Origin: Gerris lacustris
Taxonomy: Eukaryota > Arthropoda > Insecta > Hemiptera > Gerridae
Reading direction: 5' to 3'
DNA length: 64,000 nt
Assembly: GCA_951217055.1 (NCBI GenBank)
Contig: OX578281.1
Coordinates: 62,188,043-62,252,042, forward strand
Each line of letters begins with the position of its first letter. The first letter of the stretch is position 1. The notes beneath the pieces were generated by a model. That model had not been told where the DNA came from. It did not search any database and saw only the letters and a program-made list of their open reading frames with translations. Below are positions 1 to 10,888 of the stretch, in pieces. The position numbers were made by a program, and so were the translations under genes.

Positions 1-454
1 AGGAAAGACAGCTGTGTTGACATTAGTCCAACTAGATCTCTTAACAGTTCACACACTCAACAACCTCTATAAATAAATCATCAAGTGTGAACCCAACATT
101 TCCTTTACAAATACACAGTATAGCCAACCTTACACTCCAGCAACAGAAAAAAAAACAAATAGAAAAAAAATCGCTAAATTTAAACTCTATACAGAGCTCT
201 AACGGTTTTTTTTTTTACTAACATTCGTATGCACACAAGAAGAAGAAAAAAAAATCTATATAAAACACCTCTAAATTTAAGGCAAAAATAAAACTAAAGA
301 ACGAGATTTATTCAATGAAAGTAACGCCATAATATTGTGTAGTCAAAACTCAGATAATGCATCATTATTCAATTTAGAGATTGATGTTGGGCGCTATAGA
401 CTCCCTACTCTATCCATTAAAATAATATCAATAACAGCTGATCGTTGCAGGAAA

Positions 455-1150
455 AAATATCGGTCCGAGACAACTCAGACAAACTTTCTCATATACGAGT
501 CCATAATTACTTAGCCCAGTGTTTTCCATTTATTAGTTTTCGCATGTACATTTAATTATTATTGAACATTTCATAAAAAATTATCATAAAAATAACATCT
601 CCTGGGCGGGGAATCGAACCCAGCCTCTCTCCATCCGCGTTTAAATCTATTTTCTCAGGAACTAGATTTTCCCGGGAAAACGTCTTATATCGTTAGGTTT
701 ATATTTAAATGGACTAAATTTTACAATTTTTTCAAAATCGTCGGAACCGTTTTCGAGAAATAATTTTTTTCACGTTTTTTTTCAGTGTTTTTGGGGGTTA
801 GCGCCTCAAAATTTGGAGCTAAAATTCGTTTCTCGATTTAGCCTAGGGGTATGATTTTTCTGAACATGTATGCCAAATTTCGTCAAAATCGGCCCAGTAG
901 TTTAGGCCCCAGGTGTCTGCACAGACAGACTACAGACAGACAGACGACAGACAGGCATTTTTTAAAAACCACTCTTTTGGACTGAGGGTAAATCCATCAA
1001 AATCGAATTTTCGATCACAATACTTTCTCTTTATACGAGAAAGTAAAAATCCGTCCGAGTCAACTCAGACAAACTTTCTCATATACGAGCTCGTAATTAC
1101 TTAGCTCAGTTTTTTCCATTTATTATAGGTAGTTTTAGAGTTTCCGTATG
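455..1150 (-). repeat. B-box-containing dispersed repeat (R1), full copy plus partial second copy
   Basis: On the minus strand this ~590-bp repeat runs from a tract around the motif TACTTTCTC to a GAGAAAGTTTGTCTGAG end. It matches 52925-53540, and shorter pieces lie at 57310-57480 and 63780-64000. Inside it (about 602-625) is a tRNA-type B box, GGGTTCGATTCCCCGCCC on the minus strand, with a paired T-arm-like stem. A short second copy of one end follows at about 1047-1150. The ends form an imperfect inverted repeat (ACTTTCTCATATA). It also carries a CAGACAGACAGA tract followed by a conserved stretch, which is common in insect non-autonomous elements. I infer a mobile element that may have captured or evolved from a tRNA. 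The class is uncertain. Confidence 0.7.
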
Positions 1151-1785
1151 TAAATTTAGTCATTACTACGTTTCCAGGATTTTTAAAACGTTTTAACGGT
1201 TTTGGCATTCAAAACCCCCATGGAAATGGTGATTTCAAAACGATTTGAGTTCTCGAGCAAAAGTTTTATAGTAATTTAGGGTTTTGACAACTCATGGAAT
1301 CATAGTACTGGAGTGTATAGTTTTCAAAATTTTTGTCGACGTATTTTGTGGAGTAAATACAGCAGTGCGAAGAGCAGTGGCCAAAGCTGAATGAAAACGA
1401 GATATACAGATCCTAAATTTGACACTCTTTTACTTTGTTACCCACCCACATGTATTTATTTATTTTTGATTTATTATTAAATCTAAGTGAACTATTCTTT
1501 TGTTCAAAATTTATTGGATTAAAGGTTACTTTGGCTTACTAAATAGTTAGACTAACGGATATTGTCATTTTTATTTACACAATTACACAATAATATAAAC
1601 AAACGGTGGGTAACCAAGTAAAATCTTGCCCCATCCGACCTAATTTACTTTGTTACCCACCTTAGAGTAACAAAGTGAAAAAGTACCCAAAATTTAACCC
1701 TAAACTTAACTCTAATGAAATTAAGATTAAGACCTTAAAATTGCAAAAATAATTAAGGATAAAAGTATATAAAGAAAGGACTCAC

Positions 1786-1893
1786 CGTTGCTGGTCTTGT
1801 TCTTAGGTGGTGAAGAGACGGCTGGCTTCTTAGCAGAACTAACTTCGTTCTGAGGACTTCCACTTCGGACAGAGTCCCGCTTCTTTACTGATC
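1786..1893 (-). CDS. Internal coding exon (exon 2) of an unrecognised N-myristoylated protein
   Basis: This 108-bp exon on the minus strand is flanked by an acceptor ...GATAG at 1894-1898 and a strong donor GTGAGT at 1780-1785. Only one frame is open. It encodes 35 full codons, beginning SVKKRDSVRSGSPQNEVSSA and ending in KNKTSN, rich in Lys, Ser and Pro, with SP sites and a basic KKRDS patch that could be a kinase site. The exon starts with two bases (GA) that complete the single G left by the exon at 36824-36938, giving Gly. It also ends in phase 1, so it is a symmetric, possibly skippable exon of exactly 36 codons. The next exon must lie beyond position 1. No known family is recognised. 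The composition suggests a disordered linker or tail region. Confidence 0.75.
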
Positions 1894-3718
1894 CTATCAA
1901 CATGTAAACAAACCCTTGTCAAATCCATTAAAGTAAAATAGTAAACATATAACAATAATACTATGACATAATTAGTAGCGTTGCTAAGATTAGTTCACCT
2001 GCTTTAAGTTAGCGGATCAACACAGAATTTTTTCATAATTTCATAACCTGACTGAACGGAGCGTAGCTAAGGGGGAAACCAGCGACGATGTCTCCACAGC
2101 TTCATGAATATATTGTTATCTACATATTGCCCGATACGCGCGGAGATCCGCTAGCTGTTAACCCACCTTTAGGGCAAGATGAGTAGAATAATATACTACG
2201 AATATATAGTATATTCTACACATCTTGCCTTTAGGGCAGCGTAACTAAGCGGGGGGTGTAACTAATTAACTTTAGCGTAAATAAAACTCTTTATAATTAA
2301 ATTTCCGTATACAACCTACAAGTGTCGCCACTTATTATAAATTTATTATGGTAAATATGTCGTATCTGACCCAGTTTATTTTTTTTTCTCCGATTTTTAC
2401 TATTAAATTATTCGTCTCAACAGATTTCATAATGGCTATGATGTAAGCACTGAAAAAAAATTCCTAGAGTGGTCACCTAATATTAATACACATATGTAAT
2501 AGTTTTCAGTGTCATTACTAAAGTTTGTCACCTGCTTAATAAGAATTAACAATAATTACTATCGATAGATCGCTACAGTAAATGTTGCTAAAGTATAATC
2601 CACAACCTCCAAGCCAATTTAAATAATTTCAGGCCACACTCCAGAAAAAAGGAAAAAAATATAGTTAATAATTATTTCAATTCCTTCAATTTAAAACTCA
2701 GTGATTTTTTTTTTAAATATGCACGGGCGTATTGTGGGATAGTATATATTCACAAAAATCTATGTAACCCTTTTAAAAGTTTTATTAATAAAAGTTTTAA
2801 TGTAAAACATAATTGTTAATTTTTTTAAATTTTAAATATGTAGTAAATTTTCAATTAATGTAATTTTCATTAAAAATTAAATTAAAAAAAATAAAATGTT
2901 ATTGAGAATAATATCGGAATTATTAGGAGAAATTGAGGATTAGAAAGGATCAGTAAATAAAAAAATAAAATAAAAATAATAAATTTACTGACGTTTCGAT
3001 CAAATTATTTTCCATCTTCAAGGTACATATACAAAAGTTCTCAAACATGTTAATGACAATGACAAAAAAAAATCTTTTGATGAATTCTTTATATAAGAGA
3101 AGAGCTAACTGACTTAATAATTCTTATTCACAAATAAAAGGAATTTGAAAAGATTAACTTGGAAGGAATATTAAATATTTTCAAGAGATTCGTAGCTGTC
3201 AGCATCAGCTCACTGGCGGAACTCTCTTGAAACAAAACTTTTGTTGAAGTCTTTGTCTAAACTGAAGAAACAAAAGAAGGATGTGGAGCATACAAAAGAA
3301 GGTTTTAAATACAAAACCTTTCAAGATGATTAATACAAGAGTAGATATAAATCTTAGAATGAGGAAACAATGTGTAAACCATAAGATTAACCAATTATAG
3401 AAGTAGGTTTCTAAAACTCAATATGTAGGCTGTAATAATCCTTGAATATAAGAATACCATGTAAAACTTTGAATCTTAGACAATAAGAACTGTCGTAAGT
3501 CGTAATAGATTACATATTCCTAGTACATTACAATTAGGGAGAGGTTCTAAAACTATTAAGTTACAAACTACGCCTAATTGAATTTTAGATAAAACACTTC
3601 GAATAATTATTACACATTTTTAAAAAGTTGCTAAATGACAAAAACGAAATTCTTTTTATCACGTGTTTATAGTGTTGATTGTAACTGAATACCAGCTAAT
3701 AGAATAGCACTATGAGAT
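1894..3718. other. Intronic AT-rich DNA with small inverted repeats
   Basis: This is the 3' end of the long intron of the minus-strand gene. It contains an imperfect inverted repeat at about 2166-2237 (arms around GGCAAGATG...CATCTTGCC) and a degenerate hammerhead-like motif on the minus strand at 2988-3022 (TTGAAGA ... GAAACGTC), in which the first core base is changed and stem II does not pair well. No coding exon is visible. Confidence 0.5.
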
Positions 3719-3760
3719 TATATATAACGTTAGATATAGGAGCGTCTATGGAGTCCATCT

Positions 3761-3862
3761 TAAAGGAATAACAAAAATCGTCTCTCCACGTAAATTTAAA
3801 CTGGTTTATTTAAATAAACCAGTTTAAATTTACGTGGAGAGACGATTTTTGTTATTCCTTTA
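3761..3862. repeat. Perfect 102-bp palindrome
   Basis: Two 51-bp arms are exact reverse complements with no spacer; the centre lies between 3811 and 3812, in GGTTTATTT|AAATAAACC. The outer ends read TAAAGGAATAAC and GTTATTCCTTTA. The right end coincides with the first base of the Helentron-like repeat that follows. Perfect arms with no loop are unstable, so the palindrome is probably young, or it is an assembly fold-back artefact. Confidence 0.9.
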
Positions 3863-3909
3863 TTGAAGCGAGCGTAGCGAGCTTCCTACATTCAACGAAA
3901 TATGCTCCG

Positions 3910-3953
<44 letters not shown>

Positions 3954-4630
3954 AGTAACGTTCACGCGTGTGACGATAACTTGAGTAAAAGTTGACCGAT
4001 TTAGTTGAAATTTGGTATACATGATCCTCTTACTAATACTCAGGCTAAGTTCGTTGGACAGCGTGATCCGTCCAAGAGTTCGCGCGCAACGCTCGCGTAA
4101 ACGAGAGGTTCAAAAATTAAATTGGAATTTCAGGACGGGAAAAAATTCTATCATCATCTATTCGATGAGACGAACATTTTTTTCAAATAACATTTTTTAC
4201 TAAAACCAACAGCGACACCGCAATGAATTAATAAAGATCGCTAAAACTATTAAAGCGGACCTAAACGTTTAAAATAGAGAAAACAACCTTTTTACCGATA
4301 TGTTACGTTCTAACGTAACGATTTTAATAAAACTTCATAGACACCATTTGATGCACAATTGAAACAGGCATGCAAAATTTCAATTTGATACATGAAGTAG
4401 TTTGTTTGTAGTAAAGAGATACAAATTATAAATATTGAAATAGAGATGTGTGGTTAGGGTTAGAGGAATAGTAAGAATGCGGGGTGGTTCACTTACTACT
4501 AGCCGCTGCACTACTACCAGACCCATTATCTATCAACTCATCATGATTCACGATAATCTATTTTTTCAATATTCAATACATATTTATTACTATACGCTCG
4601 CTTCAATGATAGAGCCACGCGATGCCTAGT
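3862..4630 (+). mobile_element. Helentron/HINE-like non-autonomous element, copy 1
   Basis: This ~769-bp element begins ATTGAAGCGAGCGTAGCGAG. It carries a (GTCT)10 tract, then a conserved body, and near the 3' end has the exact inverse of its start (TACGCTCGCTTCAAT), followed by a short tail ending CTAGT. Subterminal inverted repeats, an internal microsatellite and a CTAG-type 3' end are the usual layout of Helentron-associated (DINE-1/HINE-like) elements. The other copies are at 48059-48863 and 48889-49687. A 63-residue ORF inside (4012-4203) is shared by all three copies, but it has no recognisable domain and I treat it as incidental. The second half of this copy is diverged from the other two. 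Confidence 0.6.
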
Positions 4631-5293
4631 TATATATAACGTTATATTATAACGTTGTTGCAACAGAGTAGAATTCATAGAACGAGAAGTGACGTACCAT
4701 ATTTACTACAATTCCATAACCCCTTTATATAATCGTATATAAAAAAATTAAAAATCAAATTTAGCGTAAAATTACTGTGAAAGAATTGTCTTAGATGACT
4801 TATTTAACCATCATTGGCCTCCCAAGGAAATAATCACATATCTAACAAATAGTTCAAGAGTAAACATTTTTTATAACCACTAAGCAGTCATTAAAGGTAG
4901 TCACGACATTGATGGAAGATTAACAAGAAAGACAAATGATCGGAGACACGAGAAAGCAGGTGGGTGTAGTTTCCAGAATGGAAACGAACGAACGGCAAAC
5001 ATTAAGAGAGTATAAAAATAAAACATCATGTAGGTGTCATACAGATTATATAGGGCAGAGCTGGACAATTCTGGAACACTGCCCTCACAATACCGGAAAA
5101 ACATTTATAGTTTCCCGTATATTACGAAATGGTTGAAAAATCCAACTTTAATTCATCATTAGACTGAAATATCTAACCTAGTGATTTAACGTCATCTTTA
5201 ATGAGGTAGAAGTTCCTAAGTTATTCTTGGAAATGTAACAAAATATCTATGGAAAGTTCAATATAAAAAGAATATCTCATTAAACAGATTATT
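4631..5293. other. Unannotated AT-rich stretch
   Basis: I see no gene or strong repeat here. The small overlapping ORFs near 4901-5136 are on opposite strands of the same DNA and have no family resemblance or splice context. Confidence 0.4.
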
Positions 5294-5515
5294 AGTTTGG
5301 TAAAGTACAGCGTCGTCCAGACAGCCGAACCGAGTACGAATAGAGTAGAAGAACCAGCAATTGATCTCTGCGCATGTCCAGTCTAAAGTGCGCATGTCCA
5401 GTCTAAAGTGCGCCTGCGCATCTTAGACTAGGCAGGCGCTGAGGCCAATTGCTGGTTCTTCTACTCTATTCGTACTAGGTTCGGCTGTCTGGACGACGCT
5501 GTAGTTTACCAAACT
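5294..5515. mobile_element. Foldback MITE, family A, copy 1
   Basis: This 222-bp element has long terminal inverted repeats (about 90 bp) beginning AGTTTGGTAAA and including GTCGTCCAGACAGCCGAACC. The centre contains two short direct copies of GCGCATGTCCAGTCTAAAGT. A second family member lies at 7245-7406. There is no coding capacity. Terminal inverted repeats and a GC-richer core are typical of non-autonomous DNA transposons; the parent superfamily is unknown. Confidence 0.8.
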
Positions 5516-6399
5516 ACTAATATAGGACCCGGATGCCGGTTCGGCAGGACGAGGCTCTACGAATGATATTAAGCCATCAACATTCATTTCTAACTAGTTA
5601 AGAAAAATGTTATTTCGTTTCAAATACAATTATTATTATTAGCAAATAGAAATAGACACACTTTGTTAAGCGCACGCATAGTTAAAATTTCTACGAATCG
5701 AGAAAAGAGCGCAGTGTTCAGAAAGCGTAAAAAAAATTTCACTAAAAAGTAAAAAAAAATAAAGAAATAGTCATTAAGTTACTAAAATAAAAAGCAACAA
5801 GATTATACCTGGAAACCTGATAATCAAATTCAAAACTATAATTATATCTTACCCATTGATTAATAATAATATAGGTATTTTGCTTTCTTTATAAAAACTC
5901 TTAACTCTCCGGCCATGACAGAATTTGTATCAAGTAAACAAAGTACAATAATGCACTTGAGAGTTGCGCAAAAACGCTCGGATTAACAAGATGGAGAACA
6001 AAATTGGGTTTCTTCTTTTTGAGACATTGGAACTGTCTCTCGAAGTAAGAGAAAAATGAAACGTCTGCTGATAATAACTTGGAACCACGTTGACACGTCT
6101 TATAGGTCCCAGTAGCATAGCTAGATGTTTTATTCAAAATACAAGAAAAATAAAAATATTGTATATTTTAAGTAAGCATCTTCACTTCGATATATTTTGT
6201 GAAATCAGATGATGTTTAGATACTAACACACCAAATTGTAGAAAAGTTATTATTAGACTAATAATTCGGAAATATGGTTGAGAAACAAAATGCATATAAA
6301 AATAAAATGATGCACTTTACATCAGTTAGTAGAAATACCAACTATAAAAGAGAATTCTAAACTAGGGATGTCGTGCATAAAGAACTCGTACGGAAACAA

Positions 6400-7060
6400 A
6401 ACGCTCTAAAATCGGCCATATTTGTTTTTAATTTTGCCAATTTTGCGGGGGAAAGTTACATTGCCATAATCTACCTAAAAAAATCTTTAAAAAAATGTTA
6501 AGTGACATGCTATGTAACTTTTCTTGTAAACCCCTATATTGGCCATAGTTATTTCAAAATGCAAAGCATTTTGTAGTAATACTTACATATTATTCATTTC
6601 CTACTCTTCAAGACCTTTAACATTATGTACGCTTGTCATGCTAGCTAAAATATTTTTGTTTAGTCATCCGTCATATTGGCCACCATCTTGAAAATATTAC
6701 ATGTGAAATTTGAATAGTTACGTATTCTTTTATTACACTTTAAAACCTTTAAACTGATATTTAACATGTTATGGTGACTAAAAACTTTGTGTTAAGTCAC
6801 CCGCCAAATTCAAAATATATAGTGTGAAATTTACTAAAACTATAAATTTGTCACAAATTATGTTCGTTTAGACAAACAAACGAACTCACGAAATTTTCAA
6901 AGCACGTCTCTGAAATGAAGATATCACAAAGCTCGTTCAAAAAAAAGGATAAAATCTTGGTAAAGGGTTTTACTTCAAAAGTTTTGGACTGGCAATTGAT
7001 ATCGTACTGATAATTCCACACTCCACACATCCTTTTAAGCTTGTTTACATTGTTCACCAA
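6400..7060. repeat. Dispersed repeat with ~150-bp internal units
   Basis: This stretch contains repeated motifs such as ATATTGGCCACCATCTTGAA and ACATGTTATGGTGACTAAAA, spaced about 120-200 bp apart. The same units appear in inverse orientation at 31490-31930 (GGTGGCCAATATGG, TTTTTAGTCTGCATGACATG). No open frame of note is present. It is probably an old tandem-structured interspersed repeat. Confidence 0.5.
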
Positions 7061-7244
7061 ATTTGGACTATCTACAATCTTTTTAAATCTTGTAATAAGA
7101 GCATTATTACGCCATAAACTATTAGCAAAGATTAGGTGGTTTATGAATATAAATATAATACAATTATATTAATATAATCTTTATATAAATATAATAAAAT
7201 TATATTTATATAATCTTTATATAGTTTATAAAATCATAATCATA

Positions 7245-7406
7245 AAGCCTCGTCTAGACTGCCGAACCGAACAGAGGAAACAAACCGAGCATTGGTCTTT
7301 GTGCATGCTCAATCTAAAGTACGCCTGCGCATCTTATTCTGGGCATGCGCAAAGACCATTGCTCTACTCGTTTCCTCTGTTCGGTTCGGCAGTCTGGACG
7401 AGGCTT
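7245..7406. mobile_element. Foldback MITE, family A, copy 2
   Basis: This 162-bp palindromic element has ends AAGCCTCGTC and GACGAGGCTT. It shares GTCTGGACGA and GTTCGGTTCGGCAG motifs with the copy at 5294-5515, and has the same central TCTAAAGTACGCCTGCGCAT core. Arms are about 70 bp with few mismatches. It is non-coding. Confidence 0.8.
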
Positions 7407-7925
7407 AAGGATGATATAATTATGAAACAAATAATATAATAAATGTTACTTTTCCAAACCAATTACCTTGGCAAAAAGATAATAATCAGATCATATTAAT
7501 AGAGAGTACTCGTTGTTTAATTACATTCTTGAATCGTGTTTACCAAAGTGTACATAAAAAAAAATTAAAATAATTACTGTTTTAGATCGAAACGATATGT
7601 TTATCTCTGAAATGTCGGAAATTTGAATGACAATAAACAAGATACAAGATAATGATGCCATAGATTGTGAACAGTTAAAAAAAAAGACAATATACAACAA
7701 TACCAGTGAGAGTGAAAAAATAATGAGTTCATATAGTTGAGTGATATTGTTAGACACTCTCACTACAGATCATATTGTCTTTTGTTTTCATACATGATAC
7801 ACGCCATCACAAAAGGATAATTAGAATTCAGGTTCATTCACACGGGCCTTATTAAAAAGTGTGAATTAGGCTACTAGAAATAGAATTCCCTACTGTTCTA
7901 AAATTTAATCATTTTGGAGAGATAA

Positions 7926-8062
7926 TAGTACATTAACGCGTCGAGTGCGGAAAGTAGCATTTTGCATGCGAGCGTGGAGTTTGCACCCGAAAGGTAGCGA
8001 GGGTGGTAAAACCACACGAGCAATGCAAAATGCCGTTTTCGCACGAGTTGCGTACCGTACTT
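7926..8062. repeat. Imperfect hairpin module of the recombinase-fragment repeat
   Basis: The arms AGTACATTAACGCGTCGAGT and its imperfect inverse ending GCACGAGTTGCGTACCGTAC enclose GCATTTTGCATGCGAGCGTG-type sequence on both sides. The same ~135-bp module occurs at 17312-17433 and 18109-18246, always next to the end of the coding-like module. It may be the terminal region of one mobile element. Confidence 0.6.
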
Positions 8063-8503
8063 TATCTACGATTGTTAGATTTAAATAATAAATACAGAAA
8101 AAATAAACTTGCTGTATGTAAGTTCGTATCTCTCTCTTGATAAAAATGGCATTAATTCATTAGTTGTATTTTTTGCCGAATTAATTATTTCTGGAGGAGT
8201 ATTATTCTCCACATTTTCGTCAGTCACTTGATTCACTCATTGTTTTTCACTAAAAACTCGATATAAACAGTTACTTTAATAAAAGAACAGCAAATTAGTT
8301 TTGTTAAATGTAAACAAACTCGCTAAACGTGCGTAAAGCTGAAGAATTCCTCTTCTTTACCGCGCTAGCGTGGTAAAGAACAGGAATTATTCAGAACTAT
8401 GAGACGTGCATGCGCAATGAATACAAGTACGTAAATAATCACTTTCTACGCATCTAAACAAAGATATAATGTTTATATTTCGTATCAATCGTAGATAAAG
8501 GTG
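8063..8503 (-). pseudogene. Broken 5' end of a possible tyrosine-recombinase (Crypton-like) gene in a repeat
   Basis: The module is bounded by inverted CAATCGTAGATAAA motifs at both ends. On the minus strand an ATG at 8240 opens a frame (MSESSD), which is broken by a one-base shift and then continues as PPEIINSAKNTTNELM and FLSRERYELTYSKF. Known: insect Crypton-like recombinases begin with an acidic leader followed by a 'P.KSR..Y...Y..F..W' core-binding helix region, and this fragment has that shape. The catalytic domain is absent. The 5' untranslated part has a hairpin around TTCTTTACC...GGTAAAGAA (8341-8392). Copies at 17434-17870 and 17857-18101 have the same layout but different lesions. 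The family assignment is an inference from a short stretch. Confidence 0.45.
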
Positions 8504-8544
8504 ATTTTTTGCATTTTAAATGTTATTCGGGAAAATAGACTGCC

Positions 8545-9130
8545 AATTGGTGAGGCACATAGCTTCCTCGCATCCTATCACGTACTTTATTGATTTTATG
8601 CTTTTACAAGCCATTATTGTCTAATTTGTTTGTTTCACCCGCTTTTTTTTTAATCTGTCAAAATTATTTTGATTTTTTACATGAATTAAAGTATCAATTT
8701 AGCAAAAGTAAAAGAGCGCAAACGGTTCAAATTAATCTGGGGCTATATGCGGGTTACTTTCGATAAACTATAAAAGTTTTATAAAAATCAGATAAGTATA
8801 CAGAGAGAAGCTATAGGTGTAAATAAATTTATGTTTGTGTGCATGTGGAAGAGAAAAAAATAAGCGCAGTAGGTTAAAACTTATATGGGACCAACAATGA
8901 GCTAATGGTGACTTACCATCCAAATTTAATTAAAATCGGACACGTAGTTTTTAAGATATGTTGGTTCGCAAAAATAGAGCGACAGACAGACAGTCACGGA
9001 ACCAAAAATGTTCCCTGATGTCTGAAACGGATTTCTATCTTGGAATTTTTGAAGTCTGAGACCTAAAAATGTTTCGTTCTTCAGAACGATCACAAACCTT
9101 CCGATACTTTCGGTAAGATCGGAAGCAAAA
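8545..9130 (+). mobile_element. R2 dispersed element (~590 bp), copy 1
   Basis: It starts at the conserved GGCACATAGCTTCCTCGC and ends GGTAAGATCGGAAGCAAAA. Shared internal blocks include TTAATCTGGGGC, TATATGGGACCAACAATG, AAATCGGACACGTAG, a GACAGACAGACAG tract, AAAATGTTCCCTGATGTCTG and TTCTTCAGAACGATCACA. At least eight copies or fragments occur in the window, in both orientations. There is no coding capacity. The short inverse motif AGCTTCC / GGAAGC near the two ends may be a subterminal inverted repeat, but the element class is not settled. Confidence 0.75.
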
Positions 9131-10204
9131 AATGTTTGAATACCCTTTAAAAGTAAAATACATATATAAATCACTTACTACGTTTTCACGAGGTTTTTAA
9201 AACGGTTTTGGTATTCAAAACTATACATTAACAACGAAACAGCGATTGCAAAAAGTTTTAAGTTCAAGGCCACAACAGCAAATTTTTGGTTTGTCATTAA
9301 AAACTGTTTTGAAAAAATAGCATGGAAACGGGTATTGAATTGAAAGCAGAATTGAGACATATGCAGTAGGTATGATAAGCTAAGATATGATAATCTGACT
9401 TAACTATAACAAGTCTAGGAGTTTATAGTTTTCAAAATTGTTGCGAAAACTGTTTTGAAAACTCCTCATGGAAACACTTTCAACTGACAATTGTGGTATT
9501 CTAAAAATTGTGGTATAGTCCAATAAACTTATATTTTATAATCACAGCATTTTCTTTCTTTTAGCAAGTGATATTAATGATTCATTATGGTAACAAACGA
9601 TTATCGTTGAATGTTTAATCGTTCAACAATCATCGTTGAACGATCATAACAATATATTCGTATACTAAGGAAAAAGTATCATTAAAGAAATTAAACGGCT
9701 TACATGATCCAAATCTTTAGATCATTCTAAAGCTACTTAAAATTTGAAATCTACATGGAAAAACATAACAATTTTATTATATCGTTGTTATTTGTCAATA
9801 TATACAGATCAAGTTTCCACTCAGCATTTTCTTCAGTATAAGAATGTACAAAAACTAACTTAATCATAAACTATAATCTTGGTGAAATCAGCAAGATTAT
9901 ATCTTTTATTCGATCACGCTTCCAAGTGATTTATTGTAAATTGCTATCAGTCTAGCAATTCTATCGAACTTGGTATACCTCTCACGCACGTTAAACACGC
10001 ATGCATAGTGAAATAGTTTTTTTTTTAAAGAGCAACCCTGTTTTACTACTCTGTTACTTTAACGTTTATATTATCTAGTAAAATGGTTCTGTACAAGGGC
10101 ACAGACACAAACCCATTTGCCTACCAAATCAGAATAGCTTTCAAATCCCTGTATAATGAAACTCGGATAAACTCAGCAAGATATTGTGGTAGTAAGAGGT
10201 AAAG
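9131..10204. other. Repeat-derived and unannotated DNA
   Basis: About 9175-9480 contains TTTTTAAAACGGTTTTGGTA and AAACTGTTTTGAAAA motifs, related to 1165-1270 and partly mirrored within itself. A small inverted cluster of CGATTATCGTTGAA / GTTCAACAATC lies at about 9598-9645. The rest, to 10204, shows nothing I can name. Confidence 0.4.
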
Positions 10205-10219
10205 TCAGAAAAAACAAAA

Positions 10220-10888
10220 AGTAAAAAGTAGAAGATACTACTGCAAGAAGAATACTAATGTTTAAGATACTACTGTAAGAAGAATACTACTGTAGAAGAT
10301 ACTACTGTAAGAAGAATAGGACTGTAGAAGATACTACTGTAAGAAGAATGTACTGTATGTAAGAAGAATACTAATGTTTAAGATACTACTGTAAGAAGAA
10401 TGTACTGTATGTAAGAAGAATACTACTGTAGAAGATACTACTGTAAGAAGAATAGGACTGTAGAAGATACTACTGTAAGAAGAATAGGACTGTAGAAGAT
10501 ACTACTGTAAGAAGAATACTAATGTTTAAGATACTACTGTAAGAAGAATGTACTGTATGTAAGAAGAATACTAATGTAGAAGATGCTACTGTAAGATGAA
10601 TACTACTGTAGAAAATACTACTGTAAGAAGAATAGGACTGTAGAAGATACTACTGTAAGAAGAATGTACTGTATGTAAGAAGAATACTAATGTTTAAGAT
10701 ACTACTGTAAGAAGAATGTACTGTATGTAAGAGGAATACTACTGTAGAAGATACTACTGTAAGAAGAATAGGACTGTAGAAGATACTACTGTAAGAAGAA
10801 TAGGACTGTAGAAGATACTACTGTAAGAAGAATACTAATGTTGAAGATACTACTGTAAGAAGAATACGACTGTAGAAGATACTACTAT
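10220..10888. repeat. Variant minisatellite, ~30-bp units
   Basis: The array has many copies of AGAAGATACTACTGTAAGAA, alternating with AATACTAATGTTTA, AATAGGACTGT and AATGTACTGTATGTA variants. Units are about 25-40 bp and several variants recur as higher-order blocks, for example the set at 10330-10520 repeats at 10640-10830. No frame stays open across it, so it is not coding. Confidence 0.85.

Noticed and set aside
4012..4203. 63-residue ORF conserved in three repeat copies (also 48229-48420 and 49043-49234)
   Set aside because: Conservation follows from the element copies being alike; the sequence has no motif, and an overlapping minus-strand ORF is equally conserved.
10220..10888. CRISPR-like appearance of regularly spaced repeats (also 33960-34212 and 47418-47785)
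   Set aside because: The 'spacers' are repeat variants, not unique sequences; the genome is eukaryotic and no cas genes are present. These are minisatellites.
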